Origin: Chitinispirillaceae bacterium
Lineage (GTDB): Bacteria > Fibrobacterota > Chitinivibrionia > Chitinivibrionales > Chitinispirillaceae
Direction: 5' to 3'
Assembly: GCA_016929595.1 (NCBI GenBank)
Contig: JAFGIN010000122.1
Span: forward strand, 1 to 64,000
DNA length: 64,000 nt
Shown in pieces: positions 1 to 8,440 of this stretch (its first letter is position 1; every line of letters begins with the position of its first letter). Below the pieces are notes generated by a model. That model was not told the origin of the DNA and searched no databases. It saw nothing but the letters and a program-made list of their open reading frames with translations. The position numbers were made by a program, and so were the translations under genes.

Positions 1-1102
1 AAAGCCTACGTAAAACTGCCGGCTGGGCGGGCCAAAATACTTCAGTATTGGCAGCCGTTATCGCATTTTTATTGCTTACCGCAGCTTTTTTCAACGGCAG
101 GGTATCATTTCCGTATCTGGTCGAGAGTTTTGGATAGAGGTCAATCCTGCTGTTAGCTTTTCCATTGTCGTCAAACAGCTTTTCATGCCATCTTGTTGGC
201 TCCCAGACAAAGGTGCCATACCCTTTTTCGCCTGGCAGGTTAAAAACGATATCATTTACCTGTTCATGCACTTCTGCGTACTCTGCGACAGCGATCTTTA
301 CATTATGATTTTTTGTTACATCGGTCAGGTTTTTCTTGAGATCATTCGGGGTTCGATGCCACTCTTCATAGTATGAAAGTCCATAAACATCGATCCGGTC
401 CGCTTTGACACCAGCTTTTATCAAATTGCTCAGCCAGCTGGACGGTGCTTTATTCGATATGGAGTGAATAAAAATTTCGATATCATCACTCACATCTTTT
501 ACTCCGTCAATTCCAGCATTGACAAGTTCAGCAAACTGTTTCATTTTGCCGGTACTGCCATCAGGCCAGATCATCCCGCCCACTATCTCATTTCCTACCT
601 GAACCATATCAGGTAAAGCACCCGCTTTCTCAAACGCTTCAAGTGATTCCCTGGTGTATGATCTCACTTTTTTTACCAGCTCCGCGTAGGAGAGGCTCCG
701 CCAGGACATCGGTTTGTATTGTTTGCCGGGATCAGCCCAGACATCGCTGTAATGAAAATCAAGTAAAAACAGCATACCGGCATCCTTTATTTTTTTCCCG
801 AATGCAATAGTAGGTTCCAAACCGCAATACCCTTGCTTTGAATAAGGAGACTCGTTGGTCTCAGGAACAATTGCAGTGGGATCTACAAACAACCGCAATC
901 TTACGCTATTAAATTTGTGGTCTTTGAGAATCTCCAGAATATCCTTCTGCTGACTGCCATCATAAAACTTTTGCCCCCTTTTAATGTCGGCATCAACCCA
1001 GGAGATATCAGCTCCCAGAATAAACTGGCTTGTGCGAGCGTCAATATGTGCCACTTTTATAAAAAACAACGCCATTATTACGGGTACGAAATACTTTCCC
1101 AT
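1..1102 (-). CDS. GH53 arabinogalactan endo-beta-1,4-galactanase, secreted (3' end cut by window)
   Basis: Reading the minus strand from the ATG at 1102 gives an open frame of 367 codons that runs off the window edge, so the C-terminus is missing. A Shine-Dalgarno (AAGGAGAG) lies just upstream. Residues 1-23 form a signal peptide with a likely cut after IDA. The rest matches glycoside hydrolase family 53: FILGADISW near the N-terminus, then LRLFVDP and LLDFHYSDVWADPG, the acid/base Glu172 in VQVGNEI, and the nucleophile Glu274 in AVAEYAE. Family members cut beta-1,4-galactan side chains of pectin in the periplasm or outside the cell. The neighbouring pectate-lyase fragment and GH8 gene fit a pectin/hemicellulose role. 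Family assignment is firm from motifs; substrate is inferred. Confidence 0.9.
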   Translation of the reverse strand, partial: MGKYFVPVIMALFFIKVAHIDARTSQFILGADISWVDADIKRGQKFYDGSQQKDILEILKDHKFNSVRLRLFVDPTAIVPETNESPYSKQGYCGLEPTIAFGKKIKDAGMLFLLDFHYSDVWADPGKQYKPMSWRSLSYAELVKKVRSYTRESLEAFEKAGALPDMVQVGNEIVGGMIWPDGSTGKMKQFAELVNAGIDGVKDVSDDIEIFIHSISNKAPSSWLSNLIKAGVKADRIDVYGLSYYEEWHRTPNDLKKNLTDVTKNHNVKIAVAEYAEVHEQVNDIVFNLPGEKGYGTFVWEPTRWHEKLFDDNGKANSRIDLYPKLSTRYGNDTLPLKKAAVSNKNAITAANTEVFWPAQPAVLRRL

Positions 1103-1479
1103 ATACTCTCCTTACCGTCCGGTCCCTTTGTACATTTAGATAAGATAATAAAAAATAATTTTGATATAGTGTTTATTTTTTTGATAATTTGGTATATTAT
1201 TTCATATAAGCCATTGATATTATTTATGTATATAACTATTTAAGAGTTTATTGGTATAAACAGGAGATCACAAACAAATCGGTTCTCAACTCACCGGGCA
1301 TGTAGAAATCTACCAGTCCAATTAACCTGCAGATTACGTTCACCGGGATATCAGCCGCCCTTGCCTCGTGCTAAAGTCCCTTTTATTTCCGACATATTTT
1401 TAAAAATTTGCTGTATATTAACAAGTATACAAATAATCCGGAACAGTGTTACTGACAGTTTATTTATCAGTATCTTACA

Positions 1480-1969
1480 AATTTATTTCAATGGAGCCAT
1501 ACGTAACTGTGACGGTGCCGGAATCGATGCATCTCACAATTCATGGCAGATCTCAAATGTAAAAGTTTCCGCTGATGATTTCCTCAGCATTGACACTGCG
1601 GGTGTCAGCGGCCCGAGGAAGGATGATGGTTCTTTGCCTGATGTAAATTTTCTCAGACTTGCAAAAGGAAGCGATCTGATCGATAAGGGTATTGATATAG
1701 GACTGTCGTTTCTGGGTAAAGCTCCTGATATCGGGGCGTTTGAATATAACGATGCTGCTTTTGCGATTATACAATCAGGCAATGATTTCACCGCTCAGCC
1801 ATTTACAATACATCCTCCGGTGTTCAATAATTCAGAACCTGTACTGTTTGATTTGTCGGGGCGCAGATTATTAAACAACGTTTTCCAAAAGTCTGCTTCC
1901 TGCATAGTATCTGCACCAGGCAACAATAATGGACAGAGTCAATCCGGTAAAATCATTCATATGCATTAG
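1480..1969 (+). pseudogene. C-terminal fragment of a secreted pectate-lyase-like beta-helix protein
   Basis: From about 1490 the plus-strand frame reads like the end of a right-handed beta-helix pectate lyase (PL9/PL1-like): DASHNSWQ, then VSADDFLSID, LPDVNFLRLAKGSDLIDKG and GKAPDIGAFEY. It is followed by a C-terminal sorting-like piece, PVLFDLSGRRLL, and ends at 1969. The open frame extends upstream to 1361, but that extension is AT-rich and unlike the family, and the whole catalytic helix (normally several hundred residues) is absent. I read it as the 3' remnant of a deleted lyase gene. It lies 400 bp from the divergent GH53 gene, so a pectin-use cluster probably decayed here. Confidence 0.7.
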
Positions 1970-2375
1970 TCAAAACTACACTGCAAGTTAACAACCTGCT
2001 CATTCCTATTTCTGTCAATGCTATTACGTTGAGCACTTCATTTTGGCATACTGTTTCAACTGATTTTCCTGTCTTACGTCGATCTTAATCCATACAAATC
2101 CTCCACCCAGCTGAGGTTGATTTACTGAAGTTCCGATCCCGATACGACATCGATATTCCCATAATGGTTTCCACTTCAGAGCCAAGTTTTTGTTAAGAAA
2201 AGAGAAAAGGGGGGTTCATGTTTGTTCTCGGAATCGGTATCGGGAGCTTAATGTAATGATAACACTTCCGGGTACCTCCCTCCCATTCCCCGTTCTCAAA
2301 ATCAGACCGATTTTTGCTTTTATTTTTATCAGGCTCCCCAAACGCTGAACTCATCTTAATTTCGGAGGTCTGTTT
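1970..2375. other. Gene-poor stretch with a possible decayed minus-strand frame
   Basis: No intact gene is seen. On the minus strand, about 2024-2200 stays open for some 58 codons and contains GGGFVWIKID before a TAA at 2024-2026. It has no start and no recognised family, so it may be the tail of a lost gene. A Shine-Dalgarno (GGAGGT, 2363-2368) at the right end belongs to the next gene. Confidence 0.3.
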
Positions 2376-3494
2376 GTGAATAATGTTATCTCTTTTTCGC
2401 TGTGCCTGTTTTTATTTCTCAATTTTAGTTGTTTTTATTTGACTGATGATCAATCCAAAAAAAACCGGGAGATCGACAACACTGCAGAAACTGAGGCTTT
2501 GGCAAGAACGACATTCATTCGACACTATGGATTTTCGGGTAATGCATACAGTGTATCAGTAATTGAAACGAATGATGGCGGATATGCACTTTCGGGAATT
2601 AACGGCTCAAAATTCTATATTGTTAAAACCGACTGTAATGGAAATCTTATATGGGAAAAAACGGCCGGTACTACAGATGTAAAAGAAAACTTCAGCAGTA
2701 TATGCCAATCTTATGACAATGGATATATTATCGCAGGCATCGATAAAAACTACGGCTATGTAGAAGCAATCAAAATTGACATCAATGGAACATTTCAATG
2801 GCAGAAATTTTATCGCGACCTTGAATCAAAAACCCTTGTGCGAATCGTTGCGACAACCGATGGTGGATGTGCAGGGATTGCCGGCAACACCGTATTCAAA
2901 CTGAGCGCATCAGGAAATTTACTCTGGGGAAGGCAGTACGATTCCTGCGCATATTTCCACTCTATCGAACGTACATCAGATCACGGATTTATTGTTGCAG
3001 GTACAACCTTAATCAAAATTACCTCTTATGGTGAGCTCCAATGGATAAAAGGTCCGGATATTACCAGACGTGAAGTGTATAACCATGCAGTACAGACGAA
3101 TGATGGCGGATATATCATTGTCGGCAGCACAATAATTCGACATGATAATGTTGCAATGCAGGATGTAATGGAAATCGAAGTTTTAAAAACAGATTCAAAT
3201 GGAAAGCCCCGATGGCGAAAGGGATATTTTCCTACCTACAATTATAACTTCCAGTATAGAATACGGGAAACCTCAGATCACAAATTTGCTATAGCAGGCT
3301 TTCACGATTTTAAGTGTACATTGATTAAAATAGGCCGCAGAGGGTCGTTCAAGTGGCAGAAAGAACTCGACTGGAACATCTTCGATCGTGAATATTATGA
3401 TCTGGTAACCTCCGATGACGGAGGCATTGTGGTGACCGGGACTGGAAATAACCAGGCTGCATTAGTAAAGTTTAACAGAGATGGCAACTTTTAA
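2376..3494 (+). CDS. Secreted protein of repeated 'DGGY..G....K.D..G...W' units (propeller-like)
   Basis: The start is GTG at 2376, seven bases after GGAGGT. The first 20 residues are hydrophobic and end in NFSC, a poor lipobox, so it is either a lipoprotein or a cleaved secreted protein. The remaining 350 residues repeat a unit of about 45-50 residues of the form (T)(N/D)DGGY-(I/A)-(I/S)G...(I)VKTD-NGN-LIWEK; TNDGGYALSG and TNDGGYIIVG are clear copies. This pattern is common in exported beta-propeller-like proteins of Bacteroidota and Fibrobacterota, often of unknown role. No catalytic motif is visible. It stands alone between a lyase remnant and the GH8 gene. The repeat assignment is sure; function is unknown. 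Confidence 0.75.
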   Translation: MNNVISFSLCLFLFLNFSCFYLTDDQSKKNREIDNTAETEALARTTFIRHYGFSGNAYSVSVIETNDGGYALSGINGSKFYIVKTDCNGNLIWEKTAGTTDVKENFSSICQSYDNGYIIAGIDKNYGYVEAIKIDINGTFQWQKFYRDLESKTLVRIVATTDGGCAGIAGNTVFKLSASGNLLWGRQYDSCAYFHSIERTSDHGFIVAGTTLIKITSYGELQWIKGPDITRREVYNHAVQTNDGGYIIVGSTIIRHDNVAMQDVMEIEVLKTDSNGKPRWRKGYFPTYNYNFQYRIRETSDHKFAIAGFHDFKCTLIKIGRRGSFKWQKELDWNIFDREYYDLVTSDDGGIVVTGTGNNQAALVKFNRDGNF

Positions 3495-3528
3495 ATTACC
3501 GTCAGTTCACTTACAGCTCTCTGTAAAA

Positions 3529-3705
3529 TTAAACAACACCGTTAAATGGGCATGAGAAATTGACACATCTTGAGCAGTGATGTGTTGATACCAGGTGGTA
3601 CATAGCCACTATAGCACAGATAATATACGCTCCTGCAATTCCCCATAAACCAAGGCTCCAACCATCGTATACTGCAGACTGTAGTAATAAAACCAGATCA
3701 TATAT
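3529..3705 (-). pseudogene. Remnant of the C-terminus of a small membrane protein with a Cys-rich tail
   Basis: On the minus strand an open stretch of 59 codons ends at TAA (3529-3531). It encodes a hydrophobic segment with WSLGLWGIAGAYIICAIVAM followed by THHCSRCVNFSCPFNGV. A short Cys-x-x-Cys-x-N-F-S-C-P-x-N tail after a membrane helix is a pattern I associate with small membrane proteins. An in-frame TGA lies directly upstream (about 3706-3708) and no start codon precedes the conserved part, so this looks like a truncated gene. The rest of the 3495-3907 gap shows nothing more; its right end is AT-rich and leads into the GH8 gene. Confidence 0.4.
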
Positions 3706-3907
3706 TCAGTGAAAACAGATTGAGCCGGGAAATACGATTTCTGAACAAAATTTTTATTTATGCTACTAATAGTATCCTTTGGGAATTTTCAGGGAATTAT
3801 TTAAGCGATTAATTTTTTTTTAACACTTATCTCAATTTTTTCAGTAAAATAAGTATTGAGGTACAACTGGAAAAATATGGTAATTACAGAGCATCAAAGG
3901 AATTGTA

Positions 3908-5290
3908 ATGAAAAAACATGCGTTTATTTTTATTCTGTGTCTGGCACTTCAGCAAATCACTGCACAGGAGTATAAATTTCCTCAGAATTTAAAATATCCC
4001 TACGGGTATATGCCGTCCACATTTTCCACTGAAAATTTTGAGAAGTGGTATTCACGCTACAAGGCGAGCAACCTGCTTCCAAGCTGCAACGGTGGAATTG
4101 CAGTCAGTACCGATAATGGAGTTAAAGTCGAAGCAATGGGCTGGGCAATGATTATTGCAGCTTATATGGGTGATAAAACGACATTTGATGGGTTGTATAA
4201 ATTTTACAAGAGTAAAATCCAAAGCCACGGCATGATGGCCTGGTTATGCAGCTGCGGCGGCGTTACCGATCCCGGAAGCGCCAGTGATGGCGATCTGGAT
4301 GTTGCATTTTCATTACTCGTTGCCACATGGCAATGGGGAGATGAATACGAGGAAGAAGCCTCAAAAACGATCAAAACAGTAAAAAAACTTATTACCAGTT
4401 GCAGCGGAACATCGGTGATTGTCGGAGGCTATTCCGGAAACATGCCCTATGGCGGATGTAATAAAACCGATATATCATATTACACTCCTGCCTTTTTCAG
4501 AGAATTTGCAAAATTTACAAAAGACACAGCATGGTCAAAACTTGCAGATGACACATATATAATTCTCAACAACGCAGCAAACGATAATACCGGCTTAGTG
4601 CCTGACTGGCACACCTGGAAGGGTGCACAGGTCCCGGGGAGTAATTTCTATTATGGATTTGATGCCTGCCGGGTGCCTTGGCGGATGGCACTCGATTATC
4701 TCTGGAACGGTAATGAAGAAGCCAGAAAATGGTGTGTAACAATATCGAACTGGGCAAATAAAATTGGTCCAAAAAACATCAAGGATGGCTATAATCTCGA
4801 TGGATCAACACGAGGATCCTGGCATAACATGTCATATGTGGGTAGCTTTGCAGTCGCAGCCATGTGTAACAATCAGGAAGTTTCTGACGCATTTGGAAAA
4901 GAGATCGCATCAATGGGATATGACAACTACTGGTATCATGCATTCCTTGGCAATTGCTACATGCTTACCTTGAGTGGCAATATGTGGCGACCTGGATTGA
5001 ATGATTCGATACCCAAAGGCATTATTGAAAAAAGAACTAAAGGAAAATCCAGATTCCCATCCTTAACATTACAAAACAATGCTAACCGTGAACTTGTAGT
5101 AACTGGAATCGGAAAAGATCATTCAATCAATATTGCTACACTTTCCGGGAAACAAATAAATCGTACCTCATGCTCAACTGAAACTGGTGCATCTATTGAC
5201 ATTTCAACTCTGGGCAGCGGTTGTTATATTATCTCGATCTATGACAATAGAACTCGGATGTCGGAACGCAGAGCTTTCTCTATTTATTAA
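3908..5290 (+). CDS. Secreted glycoside hydrolase family 8 (endoglucanase/xylanase/chitosanase type)
   Basis: The product has 460 residues. Residues 1-19 are a signal peptide ending in ITA. The GH8 fold is shown by the catalytic acid Glu75 in VEAMGWAM and by the family signature A-S-D-G-D-L-D-V-A at residues 125-133, followed by LLVATWQWGDEY. Enzymes of this family cut beta-1,4 links in cellulose, xylan or chitosan with inversion; which of these is used here cannot be read from sequence. The last 75 residues (INIATLSGK ... IDISTLGSGCYIISIYD) resemble C-terminal sorting/anchoring domains of Bacteroidota and Fibrobacterota secreted enzymes, suggesting cell-surface attachment. The gene is monocistronic, with a hairpin terminator right behind it. 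The start ATG follows AAAGGAATT. Confidence 0.85.
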   Translation: MKKHAFIFILCLALQQITAQEYKFPQNLKYPYGYMPSTFSTENFEKWYSRYKASNLLPSCNGGIAVSTDNGVKVEAMGWAMIIAAYMGDKTTFDGLYKFYKSKIQSHGMMAWLCSCGGVTDPGSASDGDLDVAFSLLVATWQWGDEYEEEASKTIKTVKKLITSCSGTSVIVGGYSGNMPYGGCNKTDISYYTPAFFREFAKFTKDTAWSKLADDTYIILNNAANDNTGLVPDWHTWKGAQVPGSNFYYGFDACRVPWRMALDYLWNGNEEARKWCVTISNWANKIGPKNIKDGYNLDGSTRGSWHNMSYVGSFAVAAMCNNQEVSDAFGKEIASMGYDNYWYHAFLGNCYMLTLSGNMWRPGLNDSIPKGIIEKRTKGKSRFPSLTLQNNANRELVVTGIGKDHSINIATLSGKQINRTSCSTETGASIDISTLGSGCYIISIYDNRTRMSERRAFSIY

Positions 5291-5308
5291 CGTTTTTGTA
5301 TTCCTGTG

Positions 5309-5347
5309 ACCTGAAGTATCGCACCCTTCAGGTTCGCCCCTTTTTTC
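5309..5347 (+). terminator. Rho-independent terminator of the GH8 gene
   Basis: ACCTGAAG (5309-5316) pairs with CTTCAGGT (5326-5333). A run of six T follows at 5341-5346, 19 bases after the GH8 stop codon begins the spacer. The stem is 8 bp with a 9-base loop. Confidence 0.75.
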
Positions 5348-5444
5348 CCAATTCCTTGTACTCCGTATTTTTTTGTGGAGTACATTAATGATTTATTTGT
5401 AAAGTACATTCAGATCGTTTTTCTTTGTCCATAAATCTTTTTTC

Positions 5445-5537
5445 ATATGGACCGCAAAGCGGTAAAGTGGGGGTACTAAAGAAGTATTTTACGGCCAGAG
5501 ATCTGTTTCCCCTCACTTTGAAGCGGACGATGTCGTC
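5445..5537 (+). repeat. 93-bp dispersed hairpin element, copy 1
   Basis: This stretch is matched at 49150-49242 by a copy of exactly the same length with about 80% identity. Both fold as a long imperfect hairpin: an outer CCGC (5452-5455) pairs with GCGG (5523-5526), and AAAGTGGGGG pairs with CCCCTCACTTT with one bulge. In copy 1 a small inner palindrome ACCGC-AAA-GCGGT sits at the 5' end. The paired parts are the best conserved. It lies between convergent genes (GH8 and Mut7-C). No known RNA family was recognised. Confidence 0.6.
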
Positions 5538-5678
5538 TGAGGATACTTACCACGTATATCGCGTTATTACAATATTCAGGTATACCATTCCAGACTGTTG
5601 CCTGACACGCAAAAAGCACTTAAAAACAATACCAGCAATAATACAGCAATAGAAACACATTCATCATCCAAAGCTATA

Positions 5679-6437
5679 CTATCCTGCTCCAAAACGCCCG
5701 ACAATTTTGACAAGAACATCAAAATGACTCCCCTTCCAGAAGATTTTTTGACAACGTTCGCAGCGGTGAAACTGCTCATAATATTGTCTGGTTTTCGGTT
5801 CAAGTGAATCCTCGATAACCTCTTTTTCAATCGGTTTGAGTGATGCATTACAAGAAAGACAACGACTGAAAGGAATGATTCGTTTTTCAAGACCGAACCG
5901 TTTAACCACCTCGGAGAGCTGTTCTATCGGGTTTATTGAACGCAGCCAGTAGCCATATGTCACGACTTTCGCATGGAGCAGCACACGATCTCTTGTCAAA
6001 ACAGCCCTGTTTTCTGCGACACTTATTTGCACGATTTCAGGATCATCATAATCGTTCCGATAGAGCGTGTCAAACCCCAGCAGACGCATTAATCTGGCAA
6101 GTTTACCAAGATGTACATCGCAAATGAATCCCAGGTTTGCAGGCAGGTCATCCCGTAATTTGACTTTAGAAGAAACGCCACAATTTTCTGATATCGGAAA
6201 CACACCTACACGATCGCCATCGACCAGATGGTAATCAAATCCGACAGATATATCGTTTACCGTAATCAGATTTATTTCTGTATGCGGAACACCCTGTGCT
6301 TCGATCGCATCCTTGATTGAGGGATTTCCACCAAATAGGTATTGGATATTCTCTTTCTGCTTCTTCTTCGGCGGAAAGAAATCGTTGAGCTCTCCAGAAA
6401 ATGTAAATATTGCGGTATAAGGTTTATTTTGTTTCAT
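5679..6437 (-). CDS. Mut7-C ubiquitin-like plus Mut7-C RNase (PIN-like) domain protein
   Basis: The product has 252 residues. Residues 1-85 match the Mut7-C ubiquitin-like (ThiS-fold) domain, ending in DGDRVGVFP. From about residue 105, FICDVHLGKLARLMRLLGF and LYRND start the Mut7-C (DUF82) PIN-like nuclease domain, with further acidic positions in VLTRD. Two Cys pairs (RCLSC and RCERC) form a zinc ribbon near the C-terminus, as expected for the family. Such proteins are predicted RNases, and their cellular role in bacteria is not well established. It is a single gene with convergent GH8 upstream and a divergent RIP gene on the other side. Confidence 0.85.
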   Translation of the reverse strand: MKQNKPYTAIFTFSGELNDFFPPKKKQKENIQYLFGGNPSIKDAIEAQGVPHTEINLITVNDISVGFDYHLVDGDRVGVFPISENCGVSSKVKLRDDLPANLGFICDVHLGKLARLMRLLGFDTLYRNDYDDPEIVQISVAENRAVLTRDRVLLHAKVVTYGYWLRSINPIEQLSEVVKRFGLEKRIIPFSRCLSCNASLKPIEKEVIEDSLEPKTRQYYEQFHRCERCQKIFWKGSHFDVLVKIVGRFGAG

Positions 6438-6790
6438 ATTCTTTATTATATATCAGTAGCAGGAAATAACGCCTGGTGGGGGGGGCTCTGAGCTATAAAA
6501 GTGAAAAAAACTTGGAATTTGTAAAAATACACAAGTGTCAAATTACTAACCCTCTGACGGTGCACCCCCAGCCGATAAATTGGCAGTGTGAAATTATTCA
6601 TTTTTATATAGTACCTTTAAATCTGAATATACCATTTAATATAAGACCATCAGGTATTCTGTATTAATTTTTTTTCCTGTACAACTGTTGCACGATGTGA
6701 AGTAAGTAATTTATTTTAAGTGCATGAAGGAAAAACGCGAAATATTTACCAAGACCAACAATTTGCGACGAAAAACGACGGGGTAGAAAT
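6438..6790. other. Intergenic region between the divergent Mut7-C and RIP genes
   Basis: It is AT-rich, with a G9 run at 6478-6486. No gene, repeat or clear promoter was recognised. Frames that open here stop before or inside the RIP gene, and an in-frame TGA at 6725-6727 shows the RIP frame has no earlier start. Confidence 0.4.
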
Positions 6791-7405
6791 ATGGAAGTTA
6801 AATTCGATTTTAATAACTATCGACAATTTATTATCGATTTCCGAAGTGCCCTTGGAGTTGGCAGTTCTAAAGTACGCATATCATCTGAACCAGTTGATGT
6901 GATTTGCGGAGCGAATCGGGGATTTCGCTATAGTACTGATAATCTTTACCTTACCCATATTCGAACTTTTTCGGGAGGAGCATGGAAAAGCATTGGCAGT
7001 TGCGATAATTACTCTCAATTGGGGGTCAATCGAAGAGAAGCACCCATCACGGGCCAAAGCATTCAAAATGCCTGTTTATATGATACTGAATTGAATGGTC
7101 CTGCTCGTGCATTAGTAATGGTAGTAACTTCTGAAGCTGCCAGAAGTCGAGTTGTCTACCAGGTAATCCAACAGGTTCTCCAAGGGAAAATTACAACCTG
7201 GAATGCACTTTTACCACTTTTGAGAAATTGGGGTAATTATACAAACGGTTTTCATAAACGTCGGCCGGTCCATTATGGTCCTCTAGGTCTCAGAGACTAT
7301 CTTGTTTTTGAAGGCTCAAATAGTAAATATGAAGAAGAGAGAGCAACCATAGTGAAAACAGCTCTCACCAAACTTTCAAATACTGGATTTCATATTGATC
7401 CTTAA
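6791..7405 (+). CDS. Ribosome-inactivating-protein family rRNA N-glycosidase, candidate T6SS effector
   Basis: The product has 204 residues and no signal peptide. The central motif VMVVTSEAARSRVV (109-122) corresponds to the RIP signature of ricin A (MISEAARFQYI) and Shiga toxin A, giving catalytic Glu115 and Arg118. The order of surrounding landmarks also fits. DNYSQLG (72-78) matches ricin's GNYDRLE with its active-site Tyr, and the stretch that follows matches the helix before the signature. LLRNWGNYTN (143-152) matches ENSWGRLS with its active-site Trp. The counterpart of ricin Tyr80 is unclear. RIPs remove one adenine from the sarcin-ricin loop of large-subunit rRNA and stop translation. 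The gene heads a plus-strand island of T6SS cargo and adaptor genes, so I infer it is a secreted effector. No immunity gene was recognised beside it. ATG 6791 has only a weak ribosome site. Confidence 0.75.
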   Translation: MEVKFDFNNYRQFIIDFRSALGVGSSKVRISSEPVDVICGANRGFRYSTDNLYLTHIRTFSGGAWKSIGSCDNYSQLGVNRREAPITGQSIQNACLYDTELNGPARALVMVVTSEAARSRVVYQVIQQVLQGKITTWNALLPLLRNWGNYTNGFHKRRPVHYGPLGLRDYLVFEGSNSKYEEERATIVKTALTKLSNTGFHIDP

Positions 7406-7413
7406 ATAATTTG

Positions 7414-7550
7414 GGAACCTCACCCCTCGGTCACCCCTCCTTTCAGCTCCTTTCAGAGAGGGGAAGATTAAAAAAAATCGTGCCTCCCCTTTTCTGATAG
7501 GAGAAGCAGTGCTGTGAGAAGGGTCGAACTGGGGTTGGGGGATGAGGTTC
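7414..7550. repeat. Palindromic repeat family, copy A
   Basis: The element begins GGAACCTCACCCCTCGG and ends GGGGATGAGGTTC, so its two ends are inverted repeats. Inside, AGAGAGGGGAAG is followed by CCTCCCCTTTTCTGATAGGAG, giving a second inverted pair. It lies directly after the RIP gene. Related copies occur at 8298, 8869, 11200, 25789 and, more distantly, 55608. Confidence 0.8.
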
Positions 7551-7691
7551 ATTCCTTAATTTTTTTTCACAACATCAAGCGAACATCTTGCCTGTAATAA
7601 TTGATTACATATATATTTTCTTTATCTTTTGGTTGATTTCAATACCGTCGGTATAAAACAGTCGTCCACATGTCAGAATCGGCACTATTTC

Positions 7692-8288
7692 ATGGTAAGA
7701 AAAAAAGAAGAACATCACCATTGCGAATGTGAGAAATTGGACGAACATGAGTTGCCGCATCATGGAAAAAATTCAGCCCCTCTGGATGCCATTCTATCAA
7801 ATATTACTGTTACACAACAGATGTCCCCTGGCAGTGCAGAACGGATCAACGGGATCCTTGTCGGCAAAATAGTACATATCGACGAACAAACTACTCCGAT
7901 AGTAGATTTTTCGGCAAATGTCTCGGGTGCTGCGATTAAAGCTTTGTCAACCGTTGCGGTCAAACCTGAAGACAAAGACCGCGAAGTCGCATTGGCATTT
8001 GTTAATGGTAACGCTTCCATGCCGGTGATTATCGGGTTTATGCATGTTTCAAATATGGCTCAAGCGTCAGAAAAAGGTGAGACGAATAAAAATGTGTTGA
8101 ATGCTGTCACTGTTGAGAAAGATGGGGAGACGGTGACGATTTCGGCGGAGAAGCAGATTGTGCTGAAGTGTGGGGAGTCGAGTATTACCCTTACGAAGGC
8201 TGGAAAGGTGCTGCTTAACGGCACTTATATTTCAAGTCGGGCTAAAGGGGTGAACAGAATGCGCGGCGGATCGGTGTTGTTGAATTGA
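7692..8288 (+). CDS. DUF6484-type T6SS-associated protein
   Basis: With ATG 7692 the product has 198 residues; a TTG at 7629 would add 21 residues that do not look conserved. After a His/Cys/Glu-rich start (EEHHHCECEK) the segment INGILVGKIVHIDEQTTPIVDF, then ALSTVAV and MPVIIGFMH, matches the DUF6484 domain, a small beta domain found almost only in T6SS effector clusters. The end (KCGESSITLTKAGKVLLNG ... RMRGGSVLLN) resembles the C-terminal beta-prism of VgrG. It is bracketed by repeat copies A and B and precedes a DUF2169/DUF4150 set, so it probably helps load or cap the spike. Exact activity is not known. Confidence 0.7.
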   Translation: MVRKKEEHHHCECEKLDEHELPHHGKNSAPLDAILSNITVTQQMSPGSAERINGILVGKIVHIDEQTTPIVDFSANVSGAAIKALSTVAVKPEDKDREVALAFVNGNASMPVIIGFMHVSNMAQASEKGETNKNVLNAVTVEKDGETVTISAEKQIVLKCGESSITLTKAGKVLLNGTYISSRAKGVNRMRGGSVLLN

Positions 8289-8297
8289 GGAAGTCCA

Positions 8298-8402
8298 GGA
8301 ACCTCACCCCTCGGTCCCCTCTCCTATCAGCCTATTAGAGAGGGGAAGATTAAAAAAATGATGTTCCTATCATTCGATAAGAGAGGGGGGCGAGGGATTG
8401 GG
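8298..8402. repeat. Palindromic repeat family, copy B (degenerate)
   Basis: It starts GGAACCTCACCCCTCGGTCC and contains CTCTCCTATCAG. The right half (GAGAGGGGGGCGAGGG) has drifted from the family consensus. It separates the DUF6484 and DUF559 genes. Confidence 0.7.
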
Positions 8403-8440
8403 TAATAGAAGAACAAAAAACATCAATAAACACAAACATT

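Noticed and set aside
5576-5890. Minus-strand frame overlapping the Mut7-C gene
   Set aside because: It is another frame of the same strand; the Mut7-C reading has all domain motifs and the zinc ribbon.
6720-6902. 60-codon frame overlapping the start of the RIP gene
   Set aside because: It is out of frame with the RIP gene and resembles no family; the RIP frame itself is clearly coding.
7629-7691. TTG start that would lengthen the DUF6484 protein by 21 residues
   Set aside because: The extra residues show no conservation pattern and ATG 7692 begins the His-rich natural-looking start.
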